A DNA stretch of 5,842 nt from CAWHOW01 sp050013795. Its GTDB lineage: Bacteria > Bacteroidota > Bacteroidia > Bacteroidales > CG2-30-32-10. The notes below the pieces were generated by a model. The model searched no databases, was not told the DNA's origin, and saw only the letters and a list, made by a program, of their open reading frames with translations. The position numbers and the translations under genes were made by a program. Numbering within the stretch: position 1 is the first letter of the stretch; every line of letters starts with the position of its first letter. Shown piece after piece: positions 1-5,232 of the stretch. Where the stretch lies: the NCBI GenBank assembly GCA_050013795.1, contig JBEKEO010000200.1:1-5842 (forward strand). The letters run 5' to 3'.

Positions 1-2
1 TC

Positions 3-761
3 TGGCCTTATTCACAAAATGTTTTAAGTTATATTCAGTCGGATTCTATTCCCTTCAGTTCTCCATGGATACTAGAGTTTTATCCGGGTGATACTTATTC
101 TGCGCAACCCCGTTGTATAGACCCTGTGTATACAGCGCCTCTTGTCAATAAACTTATGTCGGTAAACTTGGCTTTGGGCAACAGCCCTGTAAGCCCTGTT
201 ATGCCTGACAACATAAAGCCTCAGTGTATAATTGCATTCCCTTTTGCAGGAAATACATTCAATGTTCCTTTCGATACAGTTTATCCTGTGGTAAGCGACA
301 ACAGTCTTTCAATTCAACGGGTGGAGTTATGGATCAATGGAGTATACCGCAGTTCATCAACAGTCTGGCCTTATAAATTACTTCTCAGAACGGACACACT
401 GCCCGATTGTGACCCCTTGGTTATGGTTCGCACTTATGATTATTCGGGTAATTACAAGGATGATTCAATATTGATATATAAAACAGGAACTCCCTGTAAT
501 GTCATAACTTCAATAAAGAATATTGACGGGGAAAACGAAAATATAAAAGTTTATCCGAATCCTGCTACTGATAACATTATTATAGGAGCACCGCGACAGG
601 CAGTAATCAAAATTCTGGACATACAAGGCAAACTGATAAAAACCCTTGAAACAACCGGTAATAATACAAGTATAGATGTCTCAGAATTACCAGGTGGAAT
701 TTATATTTTGGAAGTAAGGACACCAAATGATGTTATAATTAAGAAGCTCATTAAAGAGTAA
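3..761 (+). CDS. 3' part of a secreted protein with Ig-like domain and type IX secretion sorting tail
   Basis: The reading frame is open from the window edge (first full codon at 3) to TAA at 759-761, giving 252 visible residues, so the true start lies upstream. The GTG at 126 is in frame but is only an internal Val codon. About residues 75-162 resemble a bacterial Ig-like domain: RVELWINGVYRSSSTVWPYKL, then a TDTLPDCDPLVMVRTYDYSGN strand pattern. From about 180 to the end is a type A T9SS C-terminal sorting domain: VYPNPATDNI, then VIKILDIQGKLIKTLE, SIDVSELPGGIYILEV and KKLIKE. Known for this family: the tail directs export across the outer membrane by the type IX system and is then removed, leaving the protein released or attached to the surface. 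The catalytic or binding part, if any, lies outside the window; I do not recognise the first 70 residues, so the protein's activity cannot be named. A hairpin terminator follows the stop. Confidence 0.93.
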   Translation, partial: WPYSQNVLSYIQSDSIPFSSPWILEFYPGDTYSAQPRCIDPVYTAPLVNKLMSVNLALGNSPVSPVMPDNIKPQCIIAFPFAGNTFNVPFDTVYPVVSDNSLSIQRVELWINGVYRSSSTVWPYKLLLRTDTLPDCDPLVMVRTYDYSGNYKDDSILIYKTGTPCNVITSIKNIDGENENIKVYPNPATDNIIIGAPRQAVIKILDIQGKLIKTLETTGNNTSIDVSELPGGIYILEVRTPNDVIIKKLIKE

Positions 762-781
762 ATTATAATATTGGCTTATAG

Positions 782-815
782 AAAATCCTTACAAAGAAAT
801 GCAGAGGGATTTTTT
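782..815 (+). terminator. Weak rho-independent terminator after the T9SS cargo gene
   Basis: A 9-bp stem (782-790, AAAATCCTT, with 805-813, AGGGATTTT, one T-G wobble) closes a 14-nt loop. The 3' arm runs into a T-tract (810-815). It starts 21 bases after the stop codon of the upstream gene. The stem is AT-rich, so termination may be incomplete. Confidence 0.5.
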
Positions 816-850
816 ATTTCTAATAAAAAAATGCAGTATAATGGTAGTGC

Positions 851-884
851 AATAAAATAAAAAACCACCGATTTACAGTGGTTT
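851..884 (-). terminator. Rho-independent terminator of the tRNA-Pro gene
   Basis: On the minus strand a 7-bp stem AAACCAC/GTGGTTT (884-878 with 868-862) encloses a 9-nt loop. It is followed directly by a T-rich tail, TTTATTTTATT. It begins 15 bases past the tRNA 3' end, the normal place for a tRNA transcript to end. Confidence 0.75.
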
Positions 885-898
885 AAATGTATGAAAAG

Positions 899-974
899 TC
901 GGGGTGGCAGGATTCGAACCTGCGACCTCCTGCTCCCAAAGCAGGCGCGATGAACCGGGCTACGCTACACCCCG
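899..974 (-). tRNA. tRNA-Pro, anticodon TGG
   Basis: The reverse complement folds as a complete tRNA. The acceptor stem is CGGGGTG/CACCCCG (974-968 with 906-900) and base 899 gives discriminator A. The D stem is GCG/CGC. The anticodon stem is CCTGC/GCAGG with loop TTTGGGA, so T33 is present and the anticodon is TGG (proline, CCN codons). The T arm is GCAGG-TTCGAAT-CCTGC. All stems of the acceptor, anticodon and T arms pair perfectly. CCA is not encoded (the bases after the discriminator read CTT), so it must be added after transcription. A terminator lies downstream; the most convincing promoter box lies beyond a broken second copy of the gene, at 1128-1135. Confidence 0.97.
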
Positions 975-1028
975 AAAATAATAAATAAAGAACATCAACA
1001 TAAATATCCACATTCGAACCTGCGATCT

Positions 1029-1045
1029 TCCCGACATAGTCGGGA
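1029..1045. repeat. Perfect palindromic hairpin replacing the anticodon arm
   Basis: TCCCGACATAGTCGGGA is a 7-bp perfect inverted repeat around ATA. It occupies exactly the 17 positions that hold the anticodon stem-loop in the intact tRNA (929-945) but matches that sequence at only 4 of 17 positions, whereas the flanking blocks are identical or nearly so. It shares its CCCGA/TCGGG arms with the hairpin at 1070-1085. Whether it is a dispersed repeat in this genome cannot be seen here. Confidence 0.7.
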
Positions 1046-1069
1046 CGCGATGAACCGGGCGGAGTTTAT

Positions 1070-1085
1070 CCCGATTTATATCGGG
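1070..1085. repeat. Second palindromic hairpin, in the D-arm region of the tRNA remnant
   Basis: CCCGATTTATATCGGG is a 6-bp perfect inverted repeat with loop TTAT. It lies in a 25-base segment (1061-1085) that takes the place of 3 bases (961-963) in the intact tRNA. Its right arm also allows an alternative hairpin with the acceptor sequence next to it: TCGGGG (1081-1086) with CCCCGA (1092-1097). Confidence 0.65.
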
Positions 1086-1127
1086 GCTACACCCCGAAAA
1101 TAAAAAGAACCAATTTACTTAGGGTTG

Positions 1128-1135
1128 CAAATGTA
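1128..1135 (-). promoter_or_regulatory. Bacteroidota -7 box for the tRNA-Pro unit
   Basis: The minus strand reads TACATTTG, a full match to the Bacteroidota -7 consensus TAnnTTTG. Transcription would start near 1121 and pass through the tRNA remnant before the intact tRNA. No TTTG -33 box is visible at the expected distance. No equally good box lies in the short gap between the remnant and the intact tRNA. Confidence 0.5.
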
Positions 1136-1252
1136 TAAAAAAAAGAATTAAATCTATTGTTTTGAAAAATATATTAAAAATCATTATAGAGAGACAATGG
1201 TGCAAAACAACCACATTTTAATATGTACATAAAATTTGTAGTTTATGCATAA

Positions 1253-1285
1253 TTTGGCATATTTCTCAAAATTCATGTAGGTTTG
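1253..1285 (+). promoter_or_regulatory. Bacteroidota promoter of the UPF0316 gene
   Basis: A -33 box TTTG (1253-1256) is followed after 21 bases by TAGGTTTG (1278-1285), matching TAnnTTTG. This is the best-formed promoter in the window. It places the transcript start near 1291-1293, after the in-frame TTG at 1283, so translation should begin at the ATG at 1310. Confidence 0.65.
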
Positions 1286-1309
1286 CATATAATTTTTAAC
1301 CTCCTTATT

Positions 1310-1903
1310 ATGGTATCTTCAGGTTTTTTTAATTCCGATGTATTTGCATGGGTTGTATTGCCTTTGCTTATTTTTCTTGCCCGTATCTGTGATGTTAGTC
1401 TCGATACTTTACGGCTTATTTTTGTATCAAAAGGAATAAAAAAAGTAGCGCCCTTGCTCGGGTTTTTCGAAGTGCTGATCTGGCTCCTTGCTGTAAGCCA
1501 GATTATGAAACACCTTGATAATGCTATCTGTTACATAGCCTATGGCAGTGGTTTTGCCATGGGTAATTACATAGGAATGATACTTGAAGAAAAGATATCA
1601 ATAGGAAGCGTGATGATCCGCGTAGTGCCTAAATCAGATACAAGTGAACTGGTGGATATGTTACGTGCGCAAAACTATGGCATCACAGTGGTTGATGCTG
1701 AAGGATCACATGGAAATGTAAAGATCATATTTTCGGTTGTTAAACGTGATAATATTCCAGGTTTTGTTTCCATCATTAACAGATATAATCCACAGGCATT
1801 TTATACGGTAGAAGATGTACGCTCCGTTAACGAAGGTGTGTTACATAACGACAAGAAACCATTTTCCGTTGCATTCGGATTTCTTAGAAGAAAAGGAAAA
1901 TAG
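1310..1903 (+). CDS. UPF0316 (DUF5698/DUF2179) membrane protein
   Basis: A 197-residue protein counted from the ATG at 1310. A TTG nine codons upstream (1283) is in frame but lies inside the -7 promoter box, so it is rejected as start. Residues about 11-27, 46-66 and 71-91 are hydrophobic and form three likely membrane helices. Family hallmarks are ARICDVSLDTLRLIFVSKG (24-42), FFEVLIWLLAVSQI (52-65), and YGSGFAMGNYIGMILEEKISIG (78-99, the end of the membrane part). The soluble C-terminal half (about 101-180) fits DUF2179, also found in YitT-type proteins. The biochemical role of the family is unknown to me; B. subtilis YebE is a member. The end is basic (FLRRKGK). No Shine-Dalgarno site is visible, which is usual in this phylum. 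The DUF6485 gene starts 59 bases downstream on the same strand and may share the transcript. Confidence 0.9.
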   Translation: MVSSGFFNSDVFAWVVLPLLIFLARICDVSLDTLRLIFVSKGIKKVAPLLGFFEVLIWLLAVSQIMKHLDNAICYIAYGSGFAMGNYIGMILEEKISIGSVMIRVVPKSDTSELVDMLRAQNYGITVVDAEGSHGNVKIIFSVVKRDNIPGFVSIINRYNPQAFYTVEDVRSVNEGVLHNDKKPFSVAFGFLRRKGK

Positions 1904-1962
1904 AATGGTTGAATTTATTCAGCAGTTAATTATCTTCAAATATTGATAAAGCTAAAAGAAGT

Positions 1963-2160
1963 ATGAAAACATGTTCAGCAGATAAAAATAAAAAAGATTG
2001 CAATTGCACCTATCTATGTTCAAGAAAAGGAGTATGTTGCGAATGTATAGAATATCACAGGCAGAGTGGCGAATTACCTGCTTGTTATTTTAATAAGGAA
2101 TATGAAAAGACCTACGATAGAAGTTTAAGCAATTATAACCGGATGCTTGCAAATAAGTGA
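1963..2160 (+). CDS. Small cysteine-rich DUF6485-family protein
   Basis: A 65-residue soluble protein with eight cysteines: 4, 13, 15, 19, 25, 26, 28 and 41. The core CNCTYLCSRKGVCCECIEYH (13-32) followed by GELPACYF (36-43) is the DUF6485 signature. The close CxC, CCxC and His arrangement looks like a metal or iron-sulfur binding site, but that is inference; no function is established to my knowledge. There is no signal peptide or membrane segment, so it should be cytosolic. The ATG is preceded by purine-rich AAAAGAAGT, a plausible ribosome site. It follows the UPF0316 gene by 59 bases with no obvious promoter box or terminator between, so co-transcription is possible. It converges on the protease gene with 24 bases between stop codons. 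Confidence 0.88.
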   Translation: MKTCSADKNKKDCNCTYLCSRKGVCCECIEYHRQSGELPACYFNKEYEKTYDRSLSNYNRMLANK

Positions 2161-2172
2161 GAAGATAAGAAA

Positions 2173-2196
2173 AAGATCAAAAGCTTACTCGATCTT
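2173..2196 (-). terminator. Possible terminator overlapping the protease stop codon
   Basis: On the minus strand AAGATC (2196-2191, in the last codons) pairs with GATCTT (2178-2173) across a 12-base loop that contains the TAA stop. It is followed by TTTCTTATCTTC. The plus strand also has a T-run after it (AAACTTTTT), so the site may serve both convergent genes. The stem is only 6 bp. Confidence 0.4.
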
Positions 2197-3795
2197 AAAC
2201 TTTTTAAATGTTTTATCATTTATTGATTCGAGAGCTTTTTTGTAATCATCATCTATTGCGGATGAGATCACATAATATGTATTAACGTCGAACAAGCTGC
2301 TGCCTATATTTGCTTTGATCTGGTTAAGAAGATATTCTTTCGATAATTCAATACCTTTTTTATCTTTTTTAACACCTTCTTTTTCCGCGTAAGCAATAAA
2401 CTTATTGAGGAAAAGAGTGTCCACAACAAAATCTTTTACAAATGAAGCGGCATCCTTATACTTTGTAATCATGCTGTCGCGCGATTTATCAAGAAGCTGC
2501 AAAGAAAATGAATACAGCAAACCTTTACGCCTGATGTCATTATAATAATCAGATATTTTTGATGTATCAGCAGGAATAAAAATGTCTGGCATAATGCCGC
2601 CACCTCCATAAACAAGTCTTTTCTTTGATGTATAAAATTTAAGTGAATCAGGGAAGTGAATGCTGTCCTGGTGAAAATCTTCTCCGTGTTTGTAGCGGTC
2701 GGTAAGTTCTTTAAAATATTTGTCTGTGCCTTCGTTATATGGTTTCTGGATATTTCTGCCTGAAGGTGTATAGTACCTTGCAGTAGTTAATCTGATGACG
2801 GAACCATCTGGAAGCGTGAATGGCCGCTGAACAAGACCTTTCCCGAATGTACGCCTTCCGATAAGAAGCCCCCTGTCCCAGTCTTGTATTGCACCAGAAA
2901 CAATTTCGCTGGCAGATGCGCTGCTCTCATCAACAAGTATAACTAATTTCCCTGTTTCAAAATTACCCATTGCAGTCGAAAAGGATTTTTGTTGAGGACT
3001 ATTCAGTCCCTGCGTGTATACAACAAGCTTATCTTTGACAAGGAATTCGTCAGCAAGGTCTATTGCGGAGTTTAAATAACCTCCACCGTTTCCGCGAAGA
3101 TCGAGTATAAGGCTTTTCATACCCTGAGATTTTAATTTCGCAACAGCTTGTTCAAATTCTTCAGTAGTGGTAGCGCCAAAGCGGTCCAATTTGATATACC
3201 CTATATCGGAAGTGGCCATGAAAGTGGCATCAATACTGTTGATAGGAATTTTATCGCGTGTAATAGTATATTCAATGAGGTCTTTCTTTCCCTTGCGCTT
3301 GACGCTAATGTTAACTGTTGTTCCTTTTTGGCCGCGCAAATGCTTAACTACATAAGTATTGTTTATTTTGTTGCCTGTAGCATTTTCGCCGTTGATCTTC
3401 ACTATCCTGTCGCCCGGAATGATTCCAAGTTTTGCCGAGGGGCCACCGACGGTAGGAGAAACAACCATAATGGTATCTTTAACAATGCTGAATTGAACTC
3501 CAATTCCATCAAAATTGCCTTGCAAAGGTTCGTTAGCTTCCTGCATTTCTTCCTTAGTCATGTATACTGAATGTGGATCCAGGTCTTTCAGCATATTCGT
3601 TATGGCAGTTTCAACAAGTTTATTGTTATTCACAGTATCAACATAGAAAAGGTCAATTACTTGTAAAGCTGAAGATAATTTTTTGCTGTCATCTTCAAAA
3701 TTGTTTCTTGTTTTCTGAGCAACACCGATTGATGAAAAGGCTATAAATACAAAGAAAAAGAAGAAAAGAATTTTATTTAACATCGATATTCTCAT
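2185..3795 (-). CDS. S41 family carboxy-terminal processing protease (periplasmic)
   Basis: A 536-residue serine protease of the CtpA/Prc family, which cuts proteins near their C-termini in the cell envelope. Residues 1-26 form a signal peptide (short basic start, ILFFFFFVFIAF core, GVA before Q27), so it is periplasmic. A PDZ domain spans about 92-170 (GIGVQFSIV, PSAKLGIIPGDRIVKING). The S41 core spans about 185-350: GYIKLDRF, LILDLRGNGGGYL (229-241), LVDESSASASEIVSG, and RRTFGKGLVQRPF. By the Prc spacing the catalytic residues are Ser294, Lys319 and Gln323, all present. The C-terminal region (about 400-536) is charged, as in other Bacteroidota members. The length is normal for the family. 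A second Met at codon 5 (3783) would also leave a good signal peptide, so the exact start is uncertain. The gene stands alone, divergent from the TonB-C gene. Targets are unknown from context. Confidence 0.96.
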   Translation of the reverse strand: MRISMLNKILFFFFFVFIAFSSIGVAQKTRNNFEDDSKKLSSALQVIDLFYVDTVNNNKLVETAITNMLKDLDPHSVYMTKEEMQEANEPLQGNFDGIGVQFSIVKDTIMVVSPTVGGPSAKLGIIPGDRIVKINGENATGNKINNTYVVKHLRGQKGTTVNISVKRKGKKDLIEYTITRDKIPINSIDATFMATSDIGYIKLDRFGATTTEEFEQAVAKLKSQGMKSLILDLRGNGGGYLNSAIDLADEFLVKDKLVVYTQGLNSPQQKSFSTAMGNFETGKLVILVDESSASASEIVSGAIQDWDRGLLIGRRTFGKGLVQRPFTLPDGSVIRLTTARYYTPSGRNIQKPYNEGTDKYFKELTDRYKHGEDFHQDSIHFPDSLKFYTSKKRLVYGGGGIMPDIFIPADTSKISDYYNDIRRKGLLYSFSLQLLDKSRDSMITKYKDAASFVKDFVVDTLFLNKFIAYAEKEGVKKDKKGIELSKEYLLNQIKANIGSSLFDVNTYYVISSAIDDDYKKALESINDKTFKKFKIE

Positions 3796-3829
3796 AAAAG
3801 TAGTATTAGATAATTCAATAATTTATTTG

Positions 3830-3837
3830 CGAAATTA
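3830..3837 (-). promoter_or_regulatory. Possible -7 box for the protease gene
   Basis: The minus strand reads TAATTTCG, one mismatch from TAnnTTTG, 34 bases before the start codon. No -33 TTTG is seen at the usual distance, so this is a weak call. Confidence 0.3.
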
Positions 3838-3913
3838 CTCTAAATTTAAAGGGAAGAAGTTATAATTTAGTTAAAAATGATTAAATTCCTTCCTGTTATT
3901 AATAAATGAATCA

Positions 3914-3921
3914 TAACTTTG
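3914..3921 (+). promoter_or_regulatory. -7 box for the TonB-C domain gene
   Basis: TAACTTTG fully matches TAnnTTTG and ends 18 bases before the ATG, implying a leader of only about 12 bases. An A-rich stretch (AAAAGGAA) abuts the start codon; its GG is too close to act as a normal Shine-Dalgarno site. No clear -33 box. Confidence 0.45.
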
Positions 3922-3939
3922 TAAATAATATAAAAGGAA

Positions 3940-4347
3940 ATGAAAACAATATTTATTATAATGCTATTGTTTTGGATACCTGCAATAGCCAATTGTCAAG
4001 GAAATCAATCCCCGAAAAAAGATCCAAATGATATAAATTTTAAAGTAGTTACCCAGCAGGAACCTTATTACCCAGGCGGCGATCAAAAGTTGTACACATA
4101 CTTCTATAATAATATTCATTATTCCGATGCAGCTATTGCAAAAAAACTAGCTGGCAATGTAATGGTAAGTTTTGATGTAATGCCCGACAGTACGTTAGCA
4201 AATTTATCCGTGCTCAGTGGAATTGAAAAAGGAATTGATGAAGAAATCCTGCAGCTGGTAAAACCCCTGAAATACGCTCCCGGCATACAAAACGGAACGG
4301 CAACTAAAATGAATGTTATACTATCAGTTCCGGTTAGGGCAAATTAG
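3940..4347 (+). CDS. Small secreted protein with TonB C-terminal domain
   Basis: A 135-residue protein. Residues 1-19 are a signal peptide (MKTIFIIMLLFWIPAIANC) probably cut before Q20. C19 sits in IANC, which is a poor lipobox because of the Asn, so lipid attachment is unlikely but not excluded. Residues about 42-133 form a TonB-C-like domain: EPYYPGGDQKLYTYFYNNI, then YSDAAIAKKLAGNVMVSFDVMPDSTLANLSVLSGI, DEEILQLVKPLKYAPGIQNGT and MNVILSVPV. In TonB this domain contacts outer-membrane receptors and transmits energy. Here the membrane anchor that couples to ExbBD and the proline-rich spacer are both absent, so it is not a classical energy transducer; a free periplasmic or surface role is inferred. 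Such stand-alone domains are common in Bacteroidota and their partners are mostly unknown. It converges on the next gene with 17 bases between stop codons. Confidence 0.87.
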   Translation: MKTIFIIMLLFWIPAIANCQGNQSPKKDPNDINFKVVTQQEPYYPGGDQKLYTYFYNNIHYSDAAIAKKLAGNVMVSFDVMPDSTLANLSVLSGIEKGIDEEILQLVKPLKYAPGIQNGTATKMNVILSVPVRAN

Positions 4348-4364
4348 TGAGTTATCTCGCGGTG

Positions 4365-5150
4365 TTAAATTTTTTCATCAAAATCAATACGCACGGAGTC
4401 TCTCATCTTTAGACCAAGCAGGCTGCTTGCATTTCCCATGTTCATGGCTATTTCAAGATTGCCCGATGAGCCGAATAAAGCCAGTTTTTCACCCGGATCA
4501 ACATCTTTGTATGCATGGCTAATGGTTTCTATTTCGTAGCCGCTACGAAATGTGATAACAAACTTCCGTCCTTTTCCCACTTCGCGAAATAGTTTCTCAG
4601 TAATATTGGTGATAACATTTTCGTACGAGTCGATATAAATGACATTCCCTTTTATAGTATTGGCTTCAATTACAGGATTTAAATGAAGTTGCTCATTAAG
4701 CGATTCCTTTTCAAAGCCAATCTCTTCCAACTTTTTACCTTGTAAAATAAGCACGGCAGCTTTAACAAAAACATCACGGGTTGAAAAAGTAAAATAATCA
4801 GAATCCTGAGGAATGTTCAGTTCAATGATCTTTTCCGGTTTACCTGAAAAAATAAGAGAAAAGATACCATTATCAGCTCCGATAAAATAATGCCCGTCGT
4901 AAAGTATTGCCATGTGAGGCGTTTCTATCGAAGCTTCTGTATTGATACCAATGATATGAATGGTTCCTTTTGGAAAATTGTTATAACAATTCCTTATAAC
5001 GAACGAGGCAGGCTCTATATCAAAAAGTGGAATCTGGTGTGTGATATCAACAATGTTCACATCAGGCATTAACGAAAGTAGAGCGCCTTTCACTGCACCT
5101 GAATAATGGTCTTTAAGTCCCCAGTCGGTAGTTAGTGTAATAATTGCCAT
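4365..5150 (-). CDS. SAM hydroxide adenosyltransferase family (DUF62) protein
   Basis: A 261-residue cytosolic protein of the fluorinase/chlorinase-like DUF62 family. Characterised members split S-adenosylmethionine to adenosine and methionine using water. N-terminal domain (about 1-155): TLTTDWGLKDHYSGAVKG (5-22), VDITHQIPLFDIEPASFVIRN (34-54), KGTIHIIGIN (61-70), GHYFIGADNGIFSLI (86-100) and STRDVFVKAA (123-132). C-terminal domain: KGNVIYIDSYENVITNI (167-183) and ALFGSSGNLEIAMNMGNASSLLGL (224-247), which build the SAM pocket. At the place of the family's Asp-Arg-His triad, simple motif matching gives Asn70 (usual VDPGVG Asp), Thr77 (usual Arg) and Ser123 (usual FHGRD-like His), so activity is uncertain. 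The start ATG at 5150 matches the usual family N-terminus. It is divergent from phoH, with closely spaced promoter boxes between them. Confidence 0.93.
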   Translation of the reverse strand: MAIITLTTDWGLKDHYSGAVKGALLSLMPDVNIVDITHQIPLFDIEPASFVIRNCYNNFPKGTIHIIGINTEASIETPHMAILYDGHYFIGADNGIFSLIFSGKPEKIIELNIPQDSDYFTFSTRDVFVKAAVLILQGKKLEEIGFEKESLNEQLHLNPVIEANTIKGNVIYIDSYENVITNITEKLFREVGKGRKFVITFRSGYEIETISHAYKDVDPGEKLALFGSSGNLEIAMNMGNASSLLGLKMRDSVRIDFDEKI

Positions 5151-5190
5151 TGTTGAAAACGGTGCAATTACTTTATATGAAAAATGTTCT

Positions 5191-5198
5191 TAATTTTG
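5191..5198 (+). promoter_or_regulatory. -7 box for phoH
   Basis: TAATTTTG matches TAnnTTTG and ends 34 bases before the phoH ATG. Transcription would start near 5205. No clear -33 TTTG is present. Confidence 0.45.
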
Positions 5199-5203
5199 TG
5201 CTT

Positions 5204-5211
5204 CAAAAGTA
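5204..5211 (-). promoter_or_regulatory. -7 box for the SAM hydroxide adenosyltransferase gene
   Basis: The minus strand reads TACTTTTG, matching TAnnTTTG, about 53 bases before the ATG at 5150. It lies only 5 bases from the opposite-facing phoH box. No -33 TTTG is visible. Confidence 0.4.
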
Positions 5212-5232
5212 GTAAATATCTTTTAAGTTTAC

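Larger units (their letters stand above)
1012..1110 (-). pseudogene. Broken tandem copy of tRNA-Pro with two foreign hairpins
   Basis: Three blocks are shared with the tRNA just downstream: 1012-1025 equals 912-925 (T loop and 5' T stem), 1046-1060 equals 946-960 (D loop region), and 1086-1104 equals 964-981 plus leader. Leader homology runs on to 1110/993 apart from a 5-base gap (taaat, 982-986). The copy cannot work. Its homology stops in the T loop, so the 3' T stem and the 3' acceptor strand are missing. The 17-base anticodon arm is replaced by TCCCGACATAGTCGGGA (1029-1045). The bases matching 961-963 are replaced by 25 bases (1061-1085) that include CCCGAT-TTAT-ATCGGG. It lies between the likely promoter and the intact tRNA, so it is probably transcribed as part of the tRNA precursor leader. 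Confidence 0.85.

Noticed and set aside
1..374. Repeat of TCTGGCCTTAT at 1-11 and 364-374, encoding WPY twice
   Set aside because: The similarity does not continue on either side, so it does not show tandem domain copies; the first occurrence is cut by the window edge.
126..761. A 211-residue gene starting at GTG 126
   Set aside because: The frame is open all the way to the window edge and the upstream residues continue the same protein, so this is the 3' end of a longer gene.
1012..1096. A second functional tRNA (possible TAT anticodon or an intron-bearing tRNA)
   Set aside because: The 3' acceptor strand and 3' T stem are missing, T33 is absent from the loop, and the loop itself pairs as part of the palindrome.
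1012..1110. Attachment site left by an integrated element at a tRNA gene
   Set aside because: Integration duplicates the 3' end of the tRNA; this copy keeps the 5' part and leader and lacks the 3' end. No integrase or element genes are nearby.
1197..1232. 11-codon ATG frame upstream of the UPF0316 gene as a leader peptide
   Set aside because: It lies before the predicted promoter of that gene, has no ribosome site, and nothing supports translation.
1299..1307. ACCTCCTTA just before the UPF0316 start, identical to the usual 3' tail of 16S rRNA
   Set aside because: Nine bases of identity without any further 16S similarity is best treated as chance; it is the anti-Shine-Dalgarno sense and cannot serve as a ribosome site.
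1283..1309. TTG start for the UPF0316 protein
   Set aside because: The TTG lies inside the -7 promoter box and upstream of the expected transcript start; the ATG at 1310 fits the family N-terminus.
3148..3570. 140-residue plus-strand frame
   Set aside because: It lies antisense inside the well-supported S41 protease gene and resembles no known protein; the 62-residue frame at 3167-3355 is rejected for the same reason.
4313..4522. 69-residue plus-strand frame
   Set aside because: It overlaps the end of the TonB-C gene out of frame and is antisense to the DUF62 gene; no family resemblance.
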